A program made the position numbers and the translations under genes. Source: Alteromonas sp. KC3 (GTDB taxonomy: Bacteria > Pseudomonadota > Gammaproteobacteria > Enterobacterales > Alteromonadaceae). From it: DNA of 64,000 nt. Position 1 is the first letter of the stretch. Every line of letters starts with the position of its first letter. The stretch is from NCBI RefSeq assembly GCF_016756315.1, contig NZ_AP024235.1, forward strand, positions 4,216,001 to 4,280,000, in the 5' to 3' direction. Positions 24,782 through 34,016 of the stretch are shown here, one piece after another. The notes under the pieces were generated by a model, which ran no database searches, was not told the origin of the DNA, and saw only the letters and a list, made by a program, of their open reading frames with translations.

Positions 24782-27743
24782 TGAGCGCCTCCACTTTTTC
24801 TGTCTTGCGATAACGGTTTGGCATTAACGCTGAGAGCTCAGCAAAACTGGCCTTAACCCATTCATCATAAACCCCGTCCCAACTGCGTTTAGCGTTGACT
24901 TCATATACCTGCATAGCCTGTTCCTCGAAAGGGTAAGCTTGCTCTTCCAGTAGCAACTCATATTGTTCTAGTTCTAGCGCGTTTAAGTTGCTCGGGCGTT
25001 GTGAGGCCATTAAGTCGTTGGCAAGTTGACGGTATAACGCACCTAACTGATGATTTGCCACTGTTGCGTATTCTCTTACCTTGTATGACAGCACTTTATT
25101 GTGTGCTTCTACGGCTTGCGTTAACGCTTTTCGTTTTTTCGTCAAACTGGCTTTAAGCGGCTGGGTTAACTTTATGCGGTTAAACACGTATTTCGCATCT
25201 TCGGCAAACACCATGGCAGACATAGCGGCCAATGTTTGAGAACGCGGTGTTGCGTTGTCACCAGCACCATCATGCCCTTTTATGAGCTTATCAAGCCAAA
25301 AACGGCGCTTGGCATCCTCCCCACTTTGTTTATAGAACTCACTCATAATAAACCTCACCTCCATCACCGTATCAAAAGGTGCTGGGTAAGCATGCGCGTA
25401 GGTTCTATAAGCGGGTAGCGATGCCGCGCGATTACCCGCCAACTCAAAATACTCTGCCGCCTGCAATAGGGCTTCTCGCCCTGCATCGGTACTTTTGTTG
25501 CGCTCATATTGGTTATAAAGCACGTTGGCAGCGGCTTGCCATTGCTCGGTATTCTCGTACACGAACAAGCGCTTCCCTTCAATTGTGGGTGTAAGTTCGT
25601 GTAAAGGAAAACGTTGCTCGAAGTCTTCAAGTAAGGCTTGCGCTTCATCAAAGCGTTCAAGCGTCATCAAGTAACTGGCTGCATCATATTGTGCATTAAC
25701 GCGAATATCGATATTCGGCGTATTACGCATTAGCCTGGTTAAGTGAGTAACTGCTTGAGATAAATCATCTTGCCCTACAGCAGCTTCTGCCTGCTTGAAC
25801 ATGCTAATAGCATAGTTTCGAGTCAGCGTTTGTGTGAGCGCATCTTGTTTAGCGATACCCCATTTTTGGGTATCGGCAAGCAACATGGCATAGGCTGTTT
25901 CTGCCTCAACATAATGCTTCAACCCAAATAAACTATGGGCTTTCACTAAGAATGCGGATAGGCGCACTTGCTCATTAACACTGCCGGTGGTGCCACTAGG
26001 AGGGTTGAGTAACCAATCGCTATAGGACAGTGCTTGTTCAAATTGCGCTTCATCAAAGGTTTCTTGCATTAACGTTTGCACTACCGGTACTACTCGGCTA
26101 TCGCGACTAAACGTTGCGATAAATCGTTGCTGACTTTGTCGCTGCTTCGCTTTTAACCCTTGCAAAGATGAATTCGCTACTTCGTCTGAAAGCGTTTTTT
26201 CTGAAAGTGCCTTAAATGCAAGTAACGCGCTGTATGCACCATCACTGGCTTTCTCATGGTCACTGAATGTGTACGCGAACGCTTCATAATGTGTGATCGC
26301 GTTTTCATACTGCGCTGACTCAAAGTAACTCTCTGCCAGATTGAATTGCATTTGCGCAACAAGCTCATCGTCAGGGAACATATCAATAAAGGCAAGGTAG
26401 TAACCTTGAGCTTTGGCGTAGGCGGCACTGGCCTCTTTGCGTAATGCATCCTCATTAAGGCTGCGCAGTGCTGGTGTAAGCGTATGTCGCTTTGTGGGAG
26501 TGGTAAGTTGCTGCGCAAAACTGTGCTGTGTTTGCGCTAATTCTCTTAAATACTGATGAAGATAAGGTCTTGCATCCTGCTGTACATAATCTGGCAAGGT
26601 CGCATACTGACCAGTTGTGGCGCCAAAAGTGTCTACAAAGCCTGCTTTTGCACTTAGTACCTCACTGGGGAATTCACCCAGAATAAAGGCGTCTATGTGT
26701 TTAACATAAAATGCTACTGCCTCAGGGTGTGCAGGAAAATGGCTTGCAAAAGCGTGGTATGCCTCGGCGGCATCCAGGTAGCGATCATTATCTAAGTGCT
26801 GCTGCGCAAGTTCGTTGTAAACCAAATAGCTATGAGGTTGGTTACCCCGTACGTTATAGAAATCGACGATAGCTTCACCGTTACCGCGATAAGAAAACAG
26901 CGTCGCCATCATGCGTAAACTGTCTTTCACTAGCTTTTGCTGACCTTTAGGCAGCTGTGCCATGTCAGGTAATACGGGAGCAGGTAACACGGAAGTTGAT
27001 ACCGCCTGTTTCTGCAGCGTTTCATCACTAAAGCTTGCCAATAGCATGCTATCAAATGAAGTTAGTGCCTTATCGTAGGCTTCCAATTTATAGTACGCCC
27101 ACCCTTGCATATAGGCCGCCATAGCATAAAAGTTGTTGTTCTCACTGTTAGCGAGCACTTGTGCATAAGCATTGGCGGCTTTGGCATATTCTGCCTGACC
27201 ATAGAAGGCCTCACCCTGCCTAAACCACGCTTCCGGCGCGTGCTGTGATGCGGGGAAAAGCTCTAGCAACACGTTTAGCACAGCCACGCTTTCTTCGCGT
27301 TCGCCCTGCAAGTCATAGGCTCGCGATAACTGATAAAGCACGGCTTCTTTTGACGCTTCATCGGGGTACTTAACCAAGATGTTTTGATATGCGCTTATCG
27401 CATGTTGATACGTGCCCCCCGAAGTGCTGGCATCAATAGATACTTGGCGCTCTTCGGCCAATAGCATTTCCACATCAGCTAGTCGCAATTCAAGCTGCTG
27501 GGCAAGCCCTCTCTCTGAAAACTGCCCTACTAACTCTGCATAACCATCGCGAATTTCGCTTAATGCGGCGGGTTCAAGTTGCGTTTTTTCTACCACAATG
27601 CGTTTTATACCCAAAGACGTGACTAAGGCGTTTTGAGCGCCTTTGGCTTGTTGGTTTTTGTCAGTCAAAGAGGTATACGCACAGCCCGTGATTAGCACAC
27701 TGGCAACAGCCATAGACAACAGGCGATGAACAGGACTATTCAC
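24765..27743 (-). CDS. Large TPR lipoprotein (about 990 residues)
   Basis: I start at GTG 27743 because AGGAG lies 7 bases before it and a clean lipoprotein signal follows (SMAVASVLITGC, Cys21). More than ten TPR-like helical pairs are spread along the chain, with recognisable units such as YQLSRAYDLQGEREESVAVL and FNLAESYFESAQYENAITHY (20 residues each). It overlaps the upstream gene by 8 bases. It is probably a long periplasmic scaffold anchored in the outer membrane. Comparable large TPR proteins occur in the Glt/Nfs machines. Confidence 0.85.
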   Translation of the reverse strand: MNSPVHRLLSMAVASVLITGCAYTSLTDKNQQAKGAQNALVTSLGIKRIVVEKTQLEPAALSEIRDGYAELVGQFSERGLAQQLELRLADVEMLLAEERQVSIDASTSGGTYQHAISAYQNILVKYPDEASKEAVLYQLSRAYDLQGEREESVAVLNVLLELFPASQHAPEAWFRQGEAFYGQAEYAKAANAYAQVLANSENNNFYAMAAYMQGWAYYKLEAYDKALTSFDSMLLASFSDETLQKQAVSTSVLPAPVLPDMAQLPKGQQKLVKDSLRMMATLFSYRGNGEAIVDFYNVRGNQPHSYLVYNELAQQHLDNDRYLDAAEAYHAFASHFPAHPEAVAFYVKHIDAFILGEFPSEVLSAKAGFVDTFGATTGQYATLPDYVQQDARPYLHQYLRELAQTQHSFAQQLTTPTKRHTLTPALRSLNEDALRKEASAAYAKAQGYYLAFIDMFPDDELVAQMQFNLAESYFESAQYENAITHYEAFAYTFSDHEKASDGAYSALLAFKALSEKTLSDEVANSSLQGLKAKQRQSQQRFIATFSRDSRVVPVVQTLMQETFDEAQFEQALSYSDWLLNPPSGTTGSVNEQVRLSAFLVKAHSLFGLKHYVEAETAYAMLLADTQKWGIAKQDALTQTLTRNYAISMFKQAEAAVGQDDLSQAVTHLTRLMRNTPNIDIRVNAQYDAASYLMTLERFDEAQALLEDFEQRFPLHELTPTIEGKRLFVYENTEQWQAAANVLYNQYERNKSTDAGREALLQAAEYFELAGNRAASLPAYRTYAHAYPAPFDTVMEVRFIMSEFYKQSGEDAKRRFWLDKLIKGHDGAGDNATPRSQTLAAMSAMVFAEDAKYVFNRIKLTQPLKASLTKKRKALTQAVEAHNKVLSYKVREYATVANHQLGALYRQLANDLMASQRPSNLNALELEQYELLLEEQAYPFEEQAMQVYEVNAKRSWDGVYDEWVKASFAELSALMPNRYRKTEKVEALSVEAY

Positions 27744-30096
27744 TTCTATTCTCCTCGTTCTCACCAACAATCGGCGCGTTGCTATCGCTATCTCGCAGCT
27801 GCACCATAGCAAGCTGGCTTAGCGCATACTGCTCAGCTAAATACGCTTTGCGCGCCTCAATTGCGGCTAACGCCTTATCGGTAAGGGAAACCTCAACATT
27901 CATAATAAGCTGCGATGTTGTTTCTAAGTGAGTGTCAATACGCGCTTGCAGCGATTGAACGTTAGCGCGCTGTGCATCGGTAATGTTGGGTGTGGCCAGT
28001 AAAGTAGAGAAGTTAAGCTGTGCACGCTTTGCATCATATAAACGCTCGGCCACTTCATCCAAGGCCTTTTTGTGTTGCCAACGCGCTTTAGGGTATTGCT
28101 CAGAAAGCTGCCATGCCAGTACGCCTTTTATACGCGCTAGACGTTCACCGTAGGCCGGACGCACAGTGCGCTCTTTTGACACCCGCGCTAGGCGTTGCTC
28201 TGCATTTGATAACCGGTTAAGCCATGCTAATTGCTCTGCGTTAGCGAAAGTCGCTAACCCCGCCAGCCACATGTCATTTGTGTTCTCACCCACAGGCAGA
28301 TTCGTGTGTTGCTCGGCAAGAGCAATGCGCTGCTCTAACGATATAAACACCGCTTGTGCCTGTTTCAGTTGTTCCTCAGACTGCTGAGATTGATGATTGG
28401 CAACGCGCGCTTTGTGAGTTTGCTCTCGCTCATCAAGTAACACATCAAACGTTGTAGTTAGGTTTCGCTGCGCTAGCAGTTGACGCTGAATGTGATACAA
28501 AGACGTTAAATTTTCTAGCTGGTCTTGCCCTTGATTACCTGCATTAGTGGCTGTTTCGGTAATTAGGTCCATCAATAAATCTTTGTGTGACGCAGGCCAA
28601 AGTGATTGCCAAGGTGTTGTAACAGATGCCCCGTGTGTAGATACGCCATTAACTTGATGTCGAGGAGCTTGATTGCTTGTACGCATCGTTTCAGCTTGGT
28701 CTATCTGTAACGTATTCACGCCCAATGCCACGCTCTGCCAATATCGTTCTTGTTCAATCTGCCTTGAAAGTAGTTCTAATTCATCAATAACAACCGTTAA
28801 CTTGGCAAGGAGTAATTGCAATGTAGCGTAAGCTTGCACCTCACCACCTTGCTGGGCATAACCATATGCCAGCGCATGCGTTGCTTGCAGCGTGTAAAGA
28901 TTGTTGTCTTGCTCAGACAGGAAGCTCCACACGCCCATGGCCAAGGGCCAGTCGCCAGATTGCGCCAAACCCCACCCATAGTGCAGTAATGCCTCATCGC
29001 GAATAAGCGATTGAGCGCTACCTGTTTCTGATACTGTGTTTTGGGCAATGTCGGTATGTTGAGCGCGCACGTCATTGGCATATATGTCAGTGTCGATAGC
29101 GTCAAACACACCGAGTGCTTGTTCTTGCTCACCGAGCATCAATAAGGTTTGACCGCGCGCCAGTAGTACTTCATTAAGTAACGCGTGAGTCTCGTGTTTT
29201 GTCACACTCTCATCACGCTTATCTTGCCACCAATTTAACCATGAAAACCAACCGCTAGCGCTTATCTCGCGTTCAAGTTCCATTGATAACGCATAGGCCA
29301 ACTGCTTAAAGCGCTGATCTGCCAATGCGTAATCGCCGCGCTCAAAAGCACTCACCGCCTCGTTATAACCCAGGTACTGCCGCGCGATATGGCTTTCAGG
29401 TAAAACTGCAATAAAACGTTCAATACCTGGGTGTGCAGCATTGGCTGTATTGTCGGTAGACAAGGCTCCTTTAGTGAGTGCCATAGACGCCTGCGCAGCC
29501 TCATAATTTAATTCGTACCACTGGGCTGGTGTCAGCAATTCATCAAGCTCGCTATCCGATGCTTCAAGGCTTGAAACAAACGCATTGTAAGCATCTAGCC
29601 CAGCTTGCAAGCCGTTAGATGAACCATTAGAGCCAAGTGCTTGAGAAAAATTAAGTCGGGCAAGCCAATACCACGCCAAAGGACGCTGCCCGTCTTGTAA
29701 CGATTGCGCTTGTGAAGAGAGCTTTTGCTGTGCGAGATGGGGCATGCCAAAACCCAGTGCAACACCGCCCTTTAGTAGACTTAACATATTAGCGTGTGTC
29801 GCTGCTGGATTGTTTTGCACAACACTGTTTTCGGCTCTTTTTTCCACCATCGCCATTTTACTGAGCGTGGTAAGCGCGTCATCAACGTAAAGCGAGTACA
29901 CCACTTCACCCAATGCTACATCATGTCGCTTTTTTAGCGCTTGCTCGCTTAGCGGGTCCTCATTAGACGATGCGTATTCATCCGCACTGTAGGCGGGTAA
30001 TGTCATAAGCGAGCACACCAAAGCACACAATGCAGGCCATTGTCGTAAACGTAACATCACCGAGGCTGTGGTTAAATGGGTGAACTGCTTCTTCAT
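27736..30096 (-). CDS. Large periplasmic TPR-like protein
   Basis: 786 residues with a signal peptide (about 1-37, ending LPAYSA). The chain is helical, with degenerate TPR units (e.g. NEAVSAFERGDYALADQRF) and a long C-terminal coiled part rich in Gln, Glu and Ala (about 540-770). No named family. Its stop overlaps the start of the next TPR lipoprotein, so translation is probably coupled. It is likely another scaffold of the machine. Confidence 0.8.
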   Translation of the reverse strand: MKKQFTHLTTASVMLRLRQWPALCALVCSLMTLPAYSADEYASSNEDPLSEQALKKRHDVALGEVVYSLYVDDALTTLSKMAMVEKRAENSVVQNNPAATHANMLSLLKGGVALGFGMPHLAQQKLSSQAQSLQDGQRPLAWYWLARLNFSQALGSNGSSNGLQAGLDAYNAFVSSLEASDSELDELLTPAQWYELNYEAAQASMALTKGALSTDNTANAAHPGIERFIAVLPESHIARQYLGYNEAVSAFERGDYALADQRFKQLAYALSMELEREISASGWFSWLNWWQDKRDESVTKHETHALLNEVLLARGQTLLMLGEQEQALGVFDAIDTDIYANDVRAQHTDIAQNTVSETGSAQSLIRDEALLHYGWGLAQSGDWPLAMGVWSFLSEQDNNLYTLQATHALAYGYAQQGGEVQAYATLQLLLAKLTVVIDELELLSRQIEQERYWQSVALGVNTLQIDQAETMRTSNQAPRHQVNGVSTHGASVTTPWQSLWPASHKDLLMDLITETATNAGNQGQDQLENLTSLYHIQRQLLAQRNLTTTFDVLLDEREQTHKARVANHQSQQSEEQLKQAQAVFISLEQRIALAEQHTNLPVGENTNDMWLAGLATFANAEQLAWLNRLSNAEQRLARVSKERTVRPAYGERLARIKGVLAWQLSEQYPKARWQHKKALDEVAERLYDAKRAQLNFSTLLATPNITDAQRANVQSLQARIDTHLETTSQLIMNVEVSLTDKALAAIEARKAYLAEQYALSQLAMVQLRDSDSNAPIVGENEENRSE

Positions 30097-30108
30097 ACTC
30101 GGCGCAAC

Positions 30109-30711
30109 CTAAAGGACAGTAGCAGTGAATTCGGGCTGGTGTTTGGCACTTGAATCAGTAATTTTGAGCTCTACAGCCTGGGCATCATCATCTTTTTCAA
30201 ATGCCAAAGTGACTGCTCGCTTGTACGGTCGATTTTCAGGTCCAATACCGATAAAAAAGGCCGTAAGTTGGTGGGCACCTTGATTGACATTGCCCATATA
30301 CAAACGCTGCACACCACCGCGTTTTAAGGCATTTACCTGACGCTCGGTATACAGATAATGTGTGGCAGTCTCGTCGTCAATAACAAGCTCTACCGCATCA
30401 AGCTGAAAGTACACACCCACATCAAGCGACAAGTACACCGCAACTTGTGTACTTGACGGAAACAGTAGGTCTTCCTCAAGAATGAACAAATCTCGATTGA
30501 GATTAATCAGGGCTTTTTTGAGGTCTTCGATTTGCGTATTTAGTGGAACGTGTTGATCGTTATTTACCGATACACTTTCTGCTTTCGCTGCAAATGAAGC
30601 AAGGTTAAGAAAAATGGCTATCACAAGTGCAGCTATCATTGCGCAGTGCCCCGCACCTATTCGTGCGAAAATTGAGGGTTTAGAAGGCTTGGTTTTGGCT
30701 TTGTGGAACAT
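30109..30711 (-). CDS. Secreted hypothetical protein of the motor operon
   Basis: 200 residues from ATG 30711, chosen for the strong GGGAGGGAG site upstream. An N-terminal signal or anchor (about 20-42, ending FAAKAE) is followed by a helix with heptad character (LNTQIEDLKKALINLNRDL) and an all-beta domain (VAVYLSLDVGVYFQLDAVEL, GAHQLTAFFIGIGPE). No family recognised. It lies between the DUF3570 and TPR genes with gaps of about 12 bases, so it belongs to the operon. Confidence 0.75.
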   Translation of the reverse strand: MFHKAKTKPSKPSIFARIGAGHCAMIAALVIAIFLNLASFAAKAESVSVNNDQHVPLNTQIEDLKKALINLNRDLFILEEDLLFPSSTQVAVYLSLDVGVYFQLDAVELVIDDETATHYLYTERQVNALKRGGVQRLYMGNVNQGAHQLTAFFIGIGPENRPYKRAVTLAFEKDDDAQAVELKITDSSAKHQPEFTATVL

Positions 30712-30724
30712 TTTCGCTCCCTCC

Positions 30725-31882
30725 CTAATACCAAATTGACACATAAGCGCGTATCACGTTGGCAGAAAAGCCGAACAAGGCTTCTTCACCCACTTCACCA
30801 CCCGCTGTTGCGTCGCGGAAATTGTCGTAGTCGAACTGCATGTAGTCGTATTCAAGGTTGAATGTGCTTTTTTCCACATAGCTGTCTGATGAGAATGCCC
30901 ATTCATAGGTCACCCCGACACCTGCTGCAACGCCTGAATAGGTTGAGAGCTCTTTGTCTCTTGCCATGAAGGTAAATTCGTCTGCACGATTAAAGATGTC
31001 TTGATAAAAATCGGCTTGATCTTGCTGGTACAAACGCACATGAGCATCAACGATCCACGCTTTGCCAAACGTATGTACATAACCTAGCTTAACGTTGGTT
31101 GCGCTAACGCCCCACGTGTCTGAGTAATAACGCACATCACCATAAATACTGGCGCGGTACGGCAAATAGTAATTGCCATTTAATGAAAAAGCGTTGCTGA
31201 CCCGTGTATTGGGATACACTTCGGTGGTAAATGAAAAGCCTCTGGCACTGTCTGAATCAATGTAGCGAATAGCGCGATAAGGATTGTTTAAGTAACCTTC
31301 ATCTGAAATATTCTCAGCATTAAAGCCAACAATTAGATTTTTGGTTACCACTTGCGTTAGACCAAACCCAAATTTTTGACGTGTAGCTTCTTCCAAAAAA
31401 CTTTCATCTCCGCGGCGGCGAATTTCATCCTCACCACGAGAATAACTTAAGGCTAAGGTAGTCAGGTCGCCAAAGAAGTCTTGACTAAAACTAAGATGGT
31501 AGGAGTTCGCTTCAAAATCATTTTCACTGGAATTAGTGTAACTGACGTTCATCAAGGTTTTATTGTGAAGGAAGTCGGCACCTACTGTGGTTTCGGTGCG
31601 CTCTTCGCGATATTCACTGGCTTGTGCGCGTACATCAATTGAGGCGCCAGAAATCGTATCAACGTAATAGTTAGCCGACAGCGACACTTTGTTGCCAATT
31701 TTTTTGCGCAACAGTACCGAAGGACCATCAATCGTTACACCATCACCTGAATAACTGTGATACATCGCATCAGAGCGGTCTTGAGGTAGCACTGCCGAAT
31801 ATGCACAGGTAGTCACTAAACTTACAAACAGCACAGGCAGCGCAAGCATTCGCTGCCATATTTTAGCGTTAGTTGCAGCCAC
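30725..31882 (-). CDS. DUF3570 outer-membrane beta-barrel protein
   Basis: 385 residues from a GTG at 31882, with AGGAGG 5 bases upstream; the longer frame from 31978 lies wholly inside the DUF4266 gene. After a signal peptide (ending TCAYSA), motifs typical of DUF3570 follow: DAMYHSYSGDGVTIDGPSVL and KVSLSANYYVDTISGAS, then alternating barrel strands with Tyr/Phe caps to the terminal VSIWY. An outer-membrane barrel of unknown function. Overlaps the DUF4266 gene by 14 bases. Confidence 0.88.
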   Translation of the reverse strand: MAATNAKIWQRMLALPVLFVSLVTTCAYSAVLPQDRSDAMYHSYSGDGVTIDGPSVLLRKKIGNKVSLSANYYVDTISGASIDVRAQASEYREERTETTVGADFLHNKTLMNVSYTNSSENDFEANSYHLSFSQDFFGDLTTLALSYSRGEDEIRRRGDESFLEEATRQKFGFGLTQVVTKNLIVGFNAENISDEGYLNNPYRAIRYIDSDSARGFSFTTEVYPNTRVSNAFSLNGNYYLPYRASIYGDVRYYSDTWGVSATNVKLGYVHTFGKAWIVDAHVRLYQQDQADFYQDIFNRADEFTFMARDKELSTYSGVAAGVGVTYEWAFSSDSYVEKSTFNLEYDYMQFDYDNFRDATAGGEVGEEALFGFSANVIRAYVSIWY

Positions 31883-32123
31883 AACCGCCTCCTGCGCCAC
31901 CATCAGCGCCTCGCGCGCCTTCACGTGCTTCAAATACGTGCTTGATGTAGGCAGTCGCAATAGGGTTTCGGTTGACACTCATGATAGGGTCAGCAAGATG
32001 ACTTCGCTCGTAAGGTTTTACCCACGGCTCTATGTCAGATAAGTGTTCCAGTGTGCTTACGCAACCGGTGCTCAGTAGTGTGCTACACAGCGCTAAGGCG
32101 CTCATCTGAATGGGCTTCTTCAT
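31869..32123 (-). CDS. DUF4266 small lipoprotein
   Basis: 84 residues. Lipobox LLSTGC (Cys21), then VKPYERSHLADPIM and a Gly-rich tail GADGGAGGGCGCN, which is the hallmark of DUF4266. The tail with its two Cys is a likely metal, cofactor or disulfide site. DUF4266 and DUF3570 usually occur as neighbours together with a thioredoxin and ApbE; here TlpA is 2 bases upstream and DUF3570 overlaps downstream. Confidence 0.92.
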   Translation of the reverse strand: MKKPIQMSALALCSTLLSTGCVSTLEHLSDIEPWVKPYERSHLADPIMSVNRNPIATAYIKHVFEAREGARGADGGAGGGCGCN

Positions 32124-32125
32124 TG

Positions 32126-32650
32126 CTATTCTCTCAACAATGACTTGATGGCTTTTTCGTAGTGCTTCTCATCGCCAGACTTGTAGCCTTTGTGAATAAG
32201 TCGCGTATTGCCATCTCTATCGATCATAACAGTGGTAGGCATCGCTGAAACATCGTATAGCTGGCTTACTTCACCCTCTGGGTCGTAAAGCACTGGAAAT
32301 GACACTTCTATATCTTTTAGCAGCACATTAGCTTTACTTGAATCGTCATCAACATTGACACCAAGCACGGTAACGCCCAAATCGGCATATTCCTGATACA
32401 GTGACTCAAAAGCGGGCAGTTCCTCGCGACAAGGGCCACACCACGACGCCCAGAAGTTCACTATAACGATATTGCCCACCTCTTCACTTAAGCGATGATT
32501 GGCACCGTCTCTACCTTTTAGCGTAAAGTCAGTTGCAGGTGTATTGAGTGCAGGTTCAGCCGCTCGCGTTGCCGTGGTCAAAGCCAGTCCCAGCAAGATA
32601 GTGACACAGGCGATTAAGCAAGAAATTGAGTCAAAGTGTTTTATTTTCAT
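32126..32650 (-). CDS. TlpA-like periplasmic thioredoxin
   Basis: 174 residues with a signal peptide (1-30) and a thioredoxin fold with active site WCGPC (Cys71, Cys74) in VIVNFWASWCGPCREELP, plus the cis-Pro loop AMPTTVMID. It probably reduces or forms disulfides in the periplasm; the neighbouring DUF4266 tail (CGC) and the CxxCH proteins of this locus are plausible clients. It follows the barrel gene by 10 bases and precedes DUF4266 by 2. Confidence 0.93.
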   Translation of the reverse strand: MKIKHFDSISCLIACVTILLGLALTTATRAAEPALNTPATDFTLKGRDGANHRLSEEVGNIVIVNFWASWCGPCREELPAFESLYQEYADLGVTVLGVNVDDDSSKANVLLKDIEVSFPVLYDPEGEVSQLYDVSAMPTTVMIDRDGNTRLIHKGYKSGDEKHYEKAIKSLLRE

Positions 32651-32660
32651 AGCATTCTAC

Positions 32661-33290
32661 TCAGAAAAAGTAAGTCGCACCTAGGGTGTACTGAATGTTG
32701 TGAGTGTCTTTCTCTTCACCAATAATCTCACTGTTGAAGATACGATCGCGCACGTCTAAACGCAGTGCAAAGTAATCGGTAATAAGCACGCGATATCCCG
32801 CGCCCAAACTCAATGTAAATTGACTTTCGCCTCCAAAGTCGGTGCTACCGCCGCCTACAGTGACAAAAAAGTCGGTATTAAAAACCGTATTTTGAGTAAC
32901 AAAGAGTTCTCCATTAAAGTTGTAACCCACTGATAAGTCGTAATAACGGTATTCGCGTTGTTCTTCAGTGAGAAATGGCGCACCACCAGAGAGGATCTCA
33001 AAGCTTGTCTCGCCGGCATCAGCTTGTGCATACGTTGCTTCAGCGAAGATATTCTCAGTAATGTGATAACCCAAACTGACGCCAACAATCGATGAACTGG
33101 AGAAGTCTTCAATACTCACCTGACCTGCAAACACGCCAATTTCGACGTTTTCACTGTCAATGTCGGCTTCGCGTATATCGCGACGTTCAAGGTTTGGCTC
33201 GATAATGGGGCCTTGCTGTGCAACGGCACCAACTGATACCACTAAAGCGGTAAAGCTCATCAAAAGAAGACGGATAGACCTAACGTCCAT
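32661..33290 (-). CDS. Outer-membrane beta-barrel protein (OMP_myx_plus-like)
   Basis: 209 residues from ATG 33290 (GAGGAG 8 bases upstream). Signal peptide ending GAVAQ, then a short linker and an eight-stranded barrel-like pattern ending LGATYFF. EIGVFAGQVSIEDFSSSSI and SVGYNFNGELF style strands resemble the small outer-membrane barrel domain found in myxobacteria and some gammaproteobacteria. It overlaps the previous barrel gene by 31 bases and is its likely paralogue. Confidence 0.8.
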   Translation of the reverse strand: MDVRSIRLLLMSFTALVVSVGAVAQQGPIIEPNLERRDIREADIDSENVEIGVFAGQVSIEDFSSSSIVGVSLGYHITENIFAEATYAQADAGETSFEILSGGAPFLTEEQREYRYYDLSVGYNFNGELFVTQNTVFNTDFFVTVGGGSTDFGGESQFTLSLGAGYRVLITDYFALRLDVRDRIFNSEIIGEEKDTHNIQYTLGATYFF

Positions 33291-34012
33291 AGATTCAACT
33301 CCTCAAATTCGTCACGCTCGGTTAATGCCGTTAAGCGTTTGTATTCCGCGCGAACTACAAAGTTGTTTTGTAGGTAATAACGCGCACCCACTCCTACTTC
33401 GAGGAGGTCATTCGTTCTTGACTCAGCACCGCTTTGCACAAGCGTAGCGCTAGGTTCAGTTCGGATTTGTCCGGCACCTAGACTGAAGTAGGGCGATAAA
33501 CGCCACTCTGGAAAGGTGTAATGTTGAACGCGAACAAGCCACATTCTGTTATCAGAGAAGTCGCCTAGTGCTTGCGTGGCACTAATTTCAGCGGCGATAT
33601 TGTCGGTGAGCACCCATGCGGCACTGATGGACATAGCAGTTACATCTTTCAATTTGCCAGCGTGAACACCAAATTCCCATGTACGATGCTGATAGCCTTC
33701 AAAATTACTTTGCGCGATCAACACCTCTGCATTATCTAAATGTAGCGTGGCCGCAAGTGATGTTTTGGCAATCCAACCTTCTTTGCCATCAGACGTACGC
33801 ACTTTGTACCACCCCGTATGCGATTTCAGCACGGTAATCACTTCATCTTTTTTGATGGCGTGAAAAATAGGAAAGGCTTGAGCGGGCCCTGTATGCATGT
33901 CGGCATAAGGCTCAACTACTTTCACAACAAGCTCGTCTGCTTTTGCATCGCCACCTAACGCACACAAGCATGTCGAAATAAGTACTGTTAACACCGCTGC
34001 AACCAATTTCAT
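33260..34012 (-). CDS. SH3-domain outer-membrane beta-barrel protein
   Basis: 250 residues from ATG 34012 (GCAGGA upstream). Signal peptide (about 1-26), a bacterial SH3-like domain (about 28-90; YADMHTGPAQAFPIFHAI, GWYKVRTSDGKEGWIAKTSL) and then a barrel ending WTLGLSVFF, similar to the following gene. SH3b domains often bind cell-wall peptide, so this protein may tie an outer-membrane barrel to peptidoglycan. It starts 5 bases after the PD40/heme gene. Confidence 0.85.
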   Translation of the reverse strand: MKLVAAVLTVLISTCLCALGGDAKADELVVKVVEPYADMHTGPAQAFPIFHAIKKDEVITVLKSHTGWYKVRTSDGKEGWIAKTSLAATLHLDNAEVLIAQSNFEGYQHRTWEFGVHAGKLKDVTAMSISAAWVLTDNIAAEISATQALGDFSDNRMWLVRVQHYTFPEWRLSPYFSLGAGQIRTEPSATLVQSGAESRTNDLLEVGVGARYYLQNNFVVRAEYKRLTALTERDEFEELNLWTLGLSVFF

Positions 34013-34016
34013 GTAC

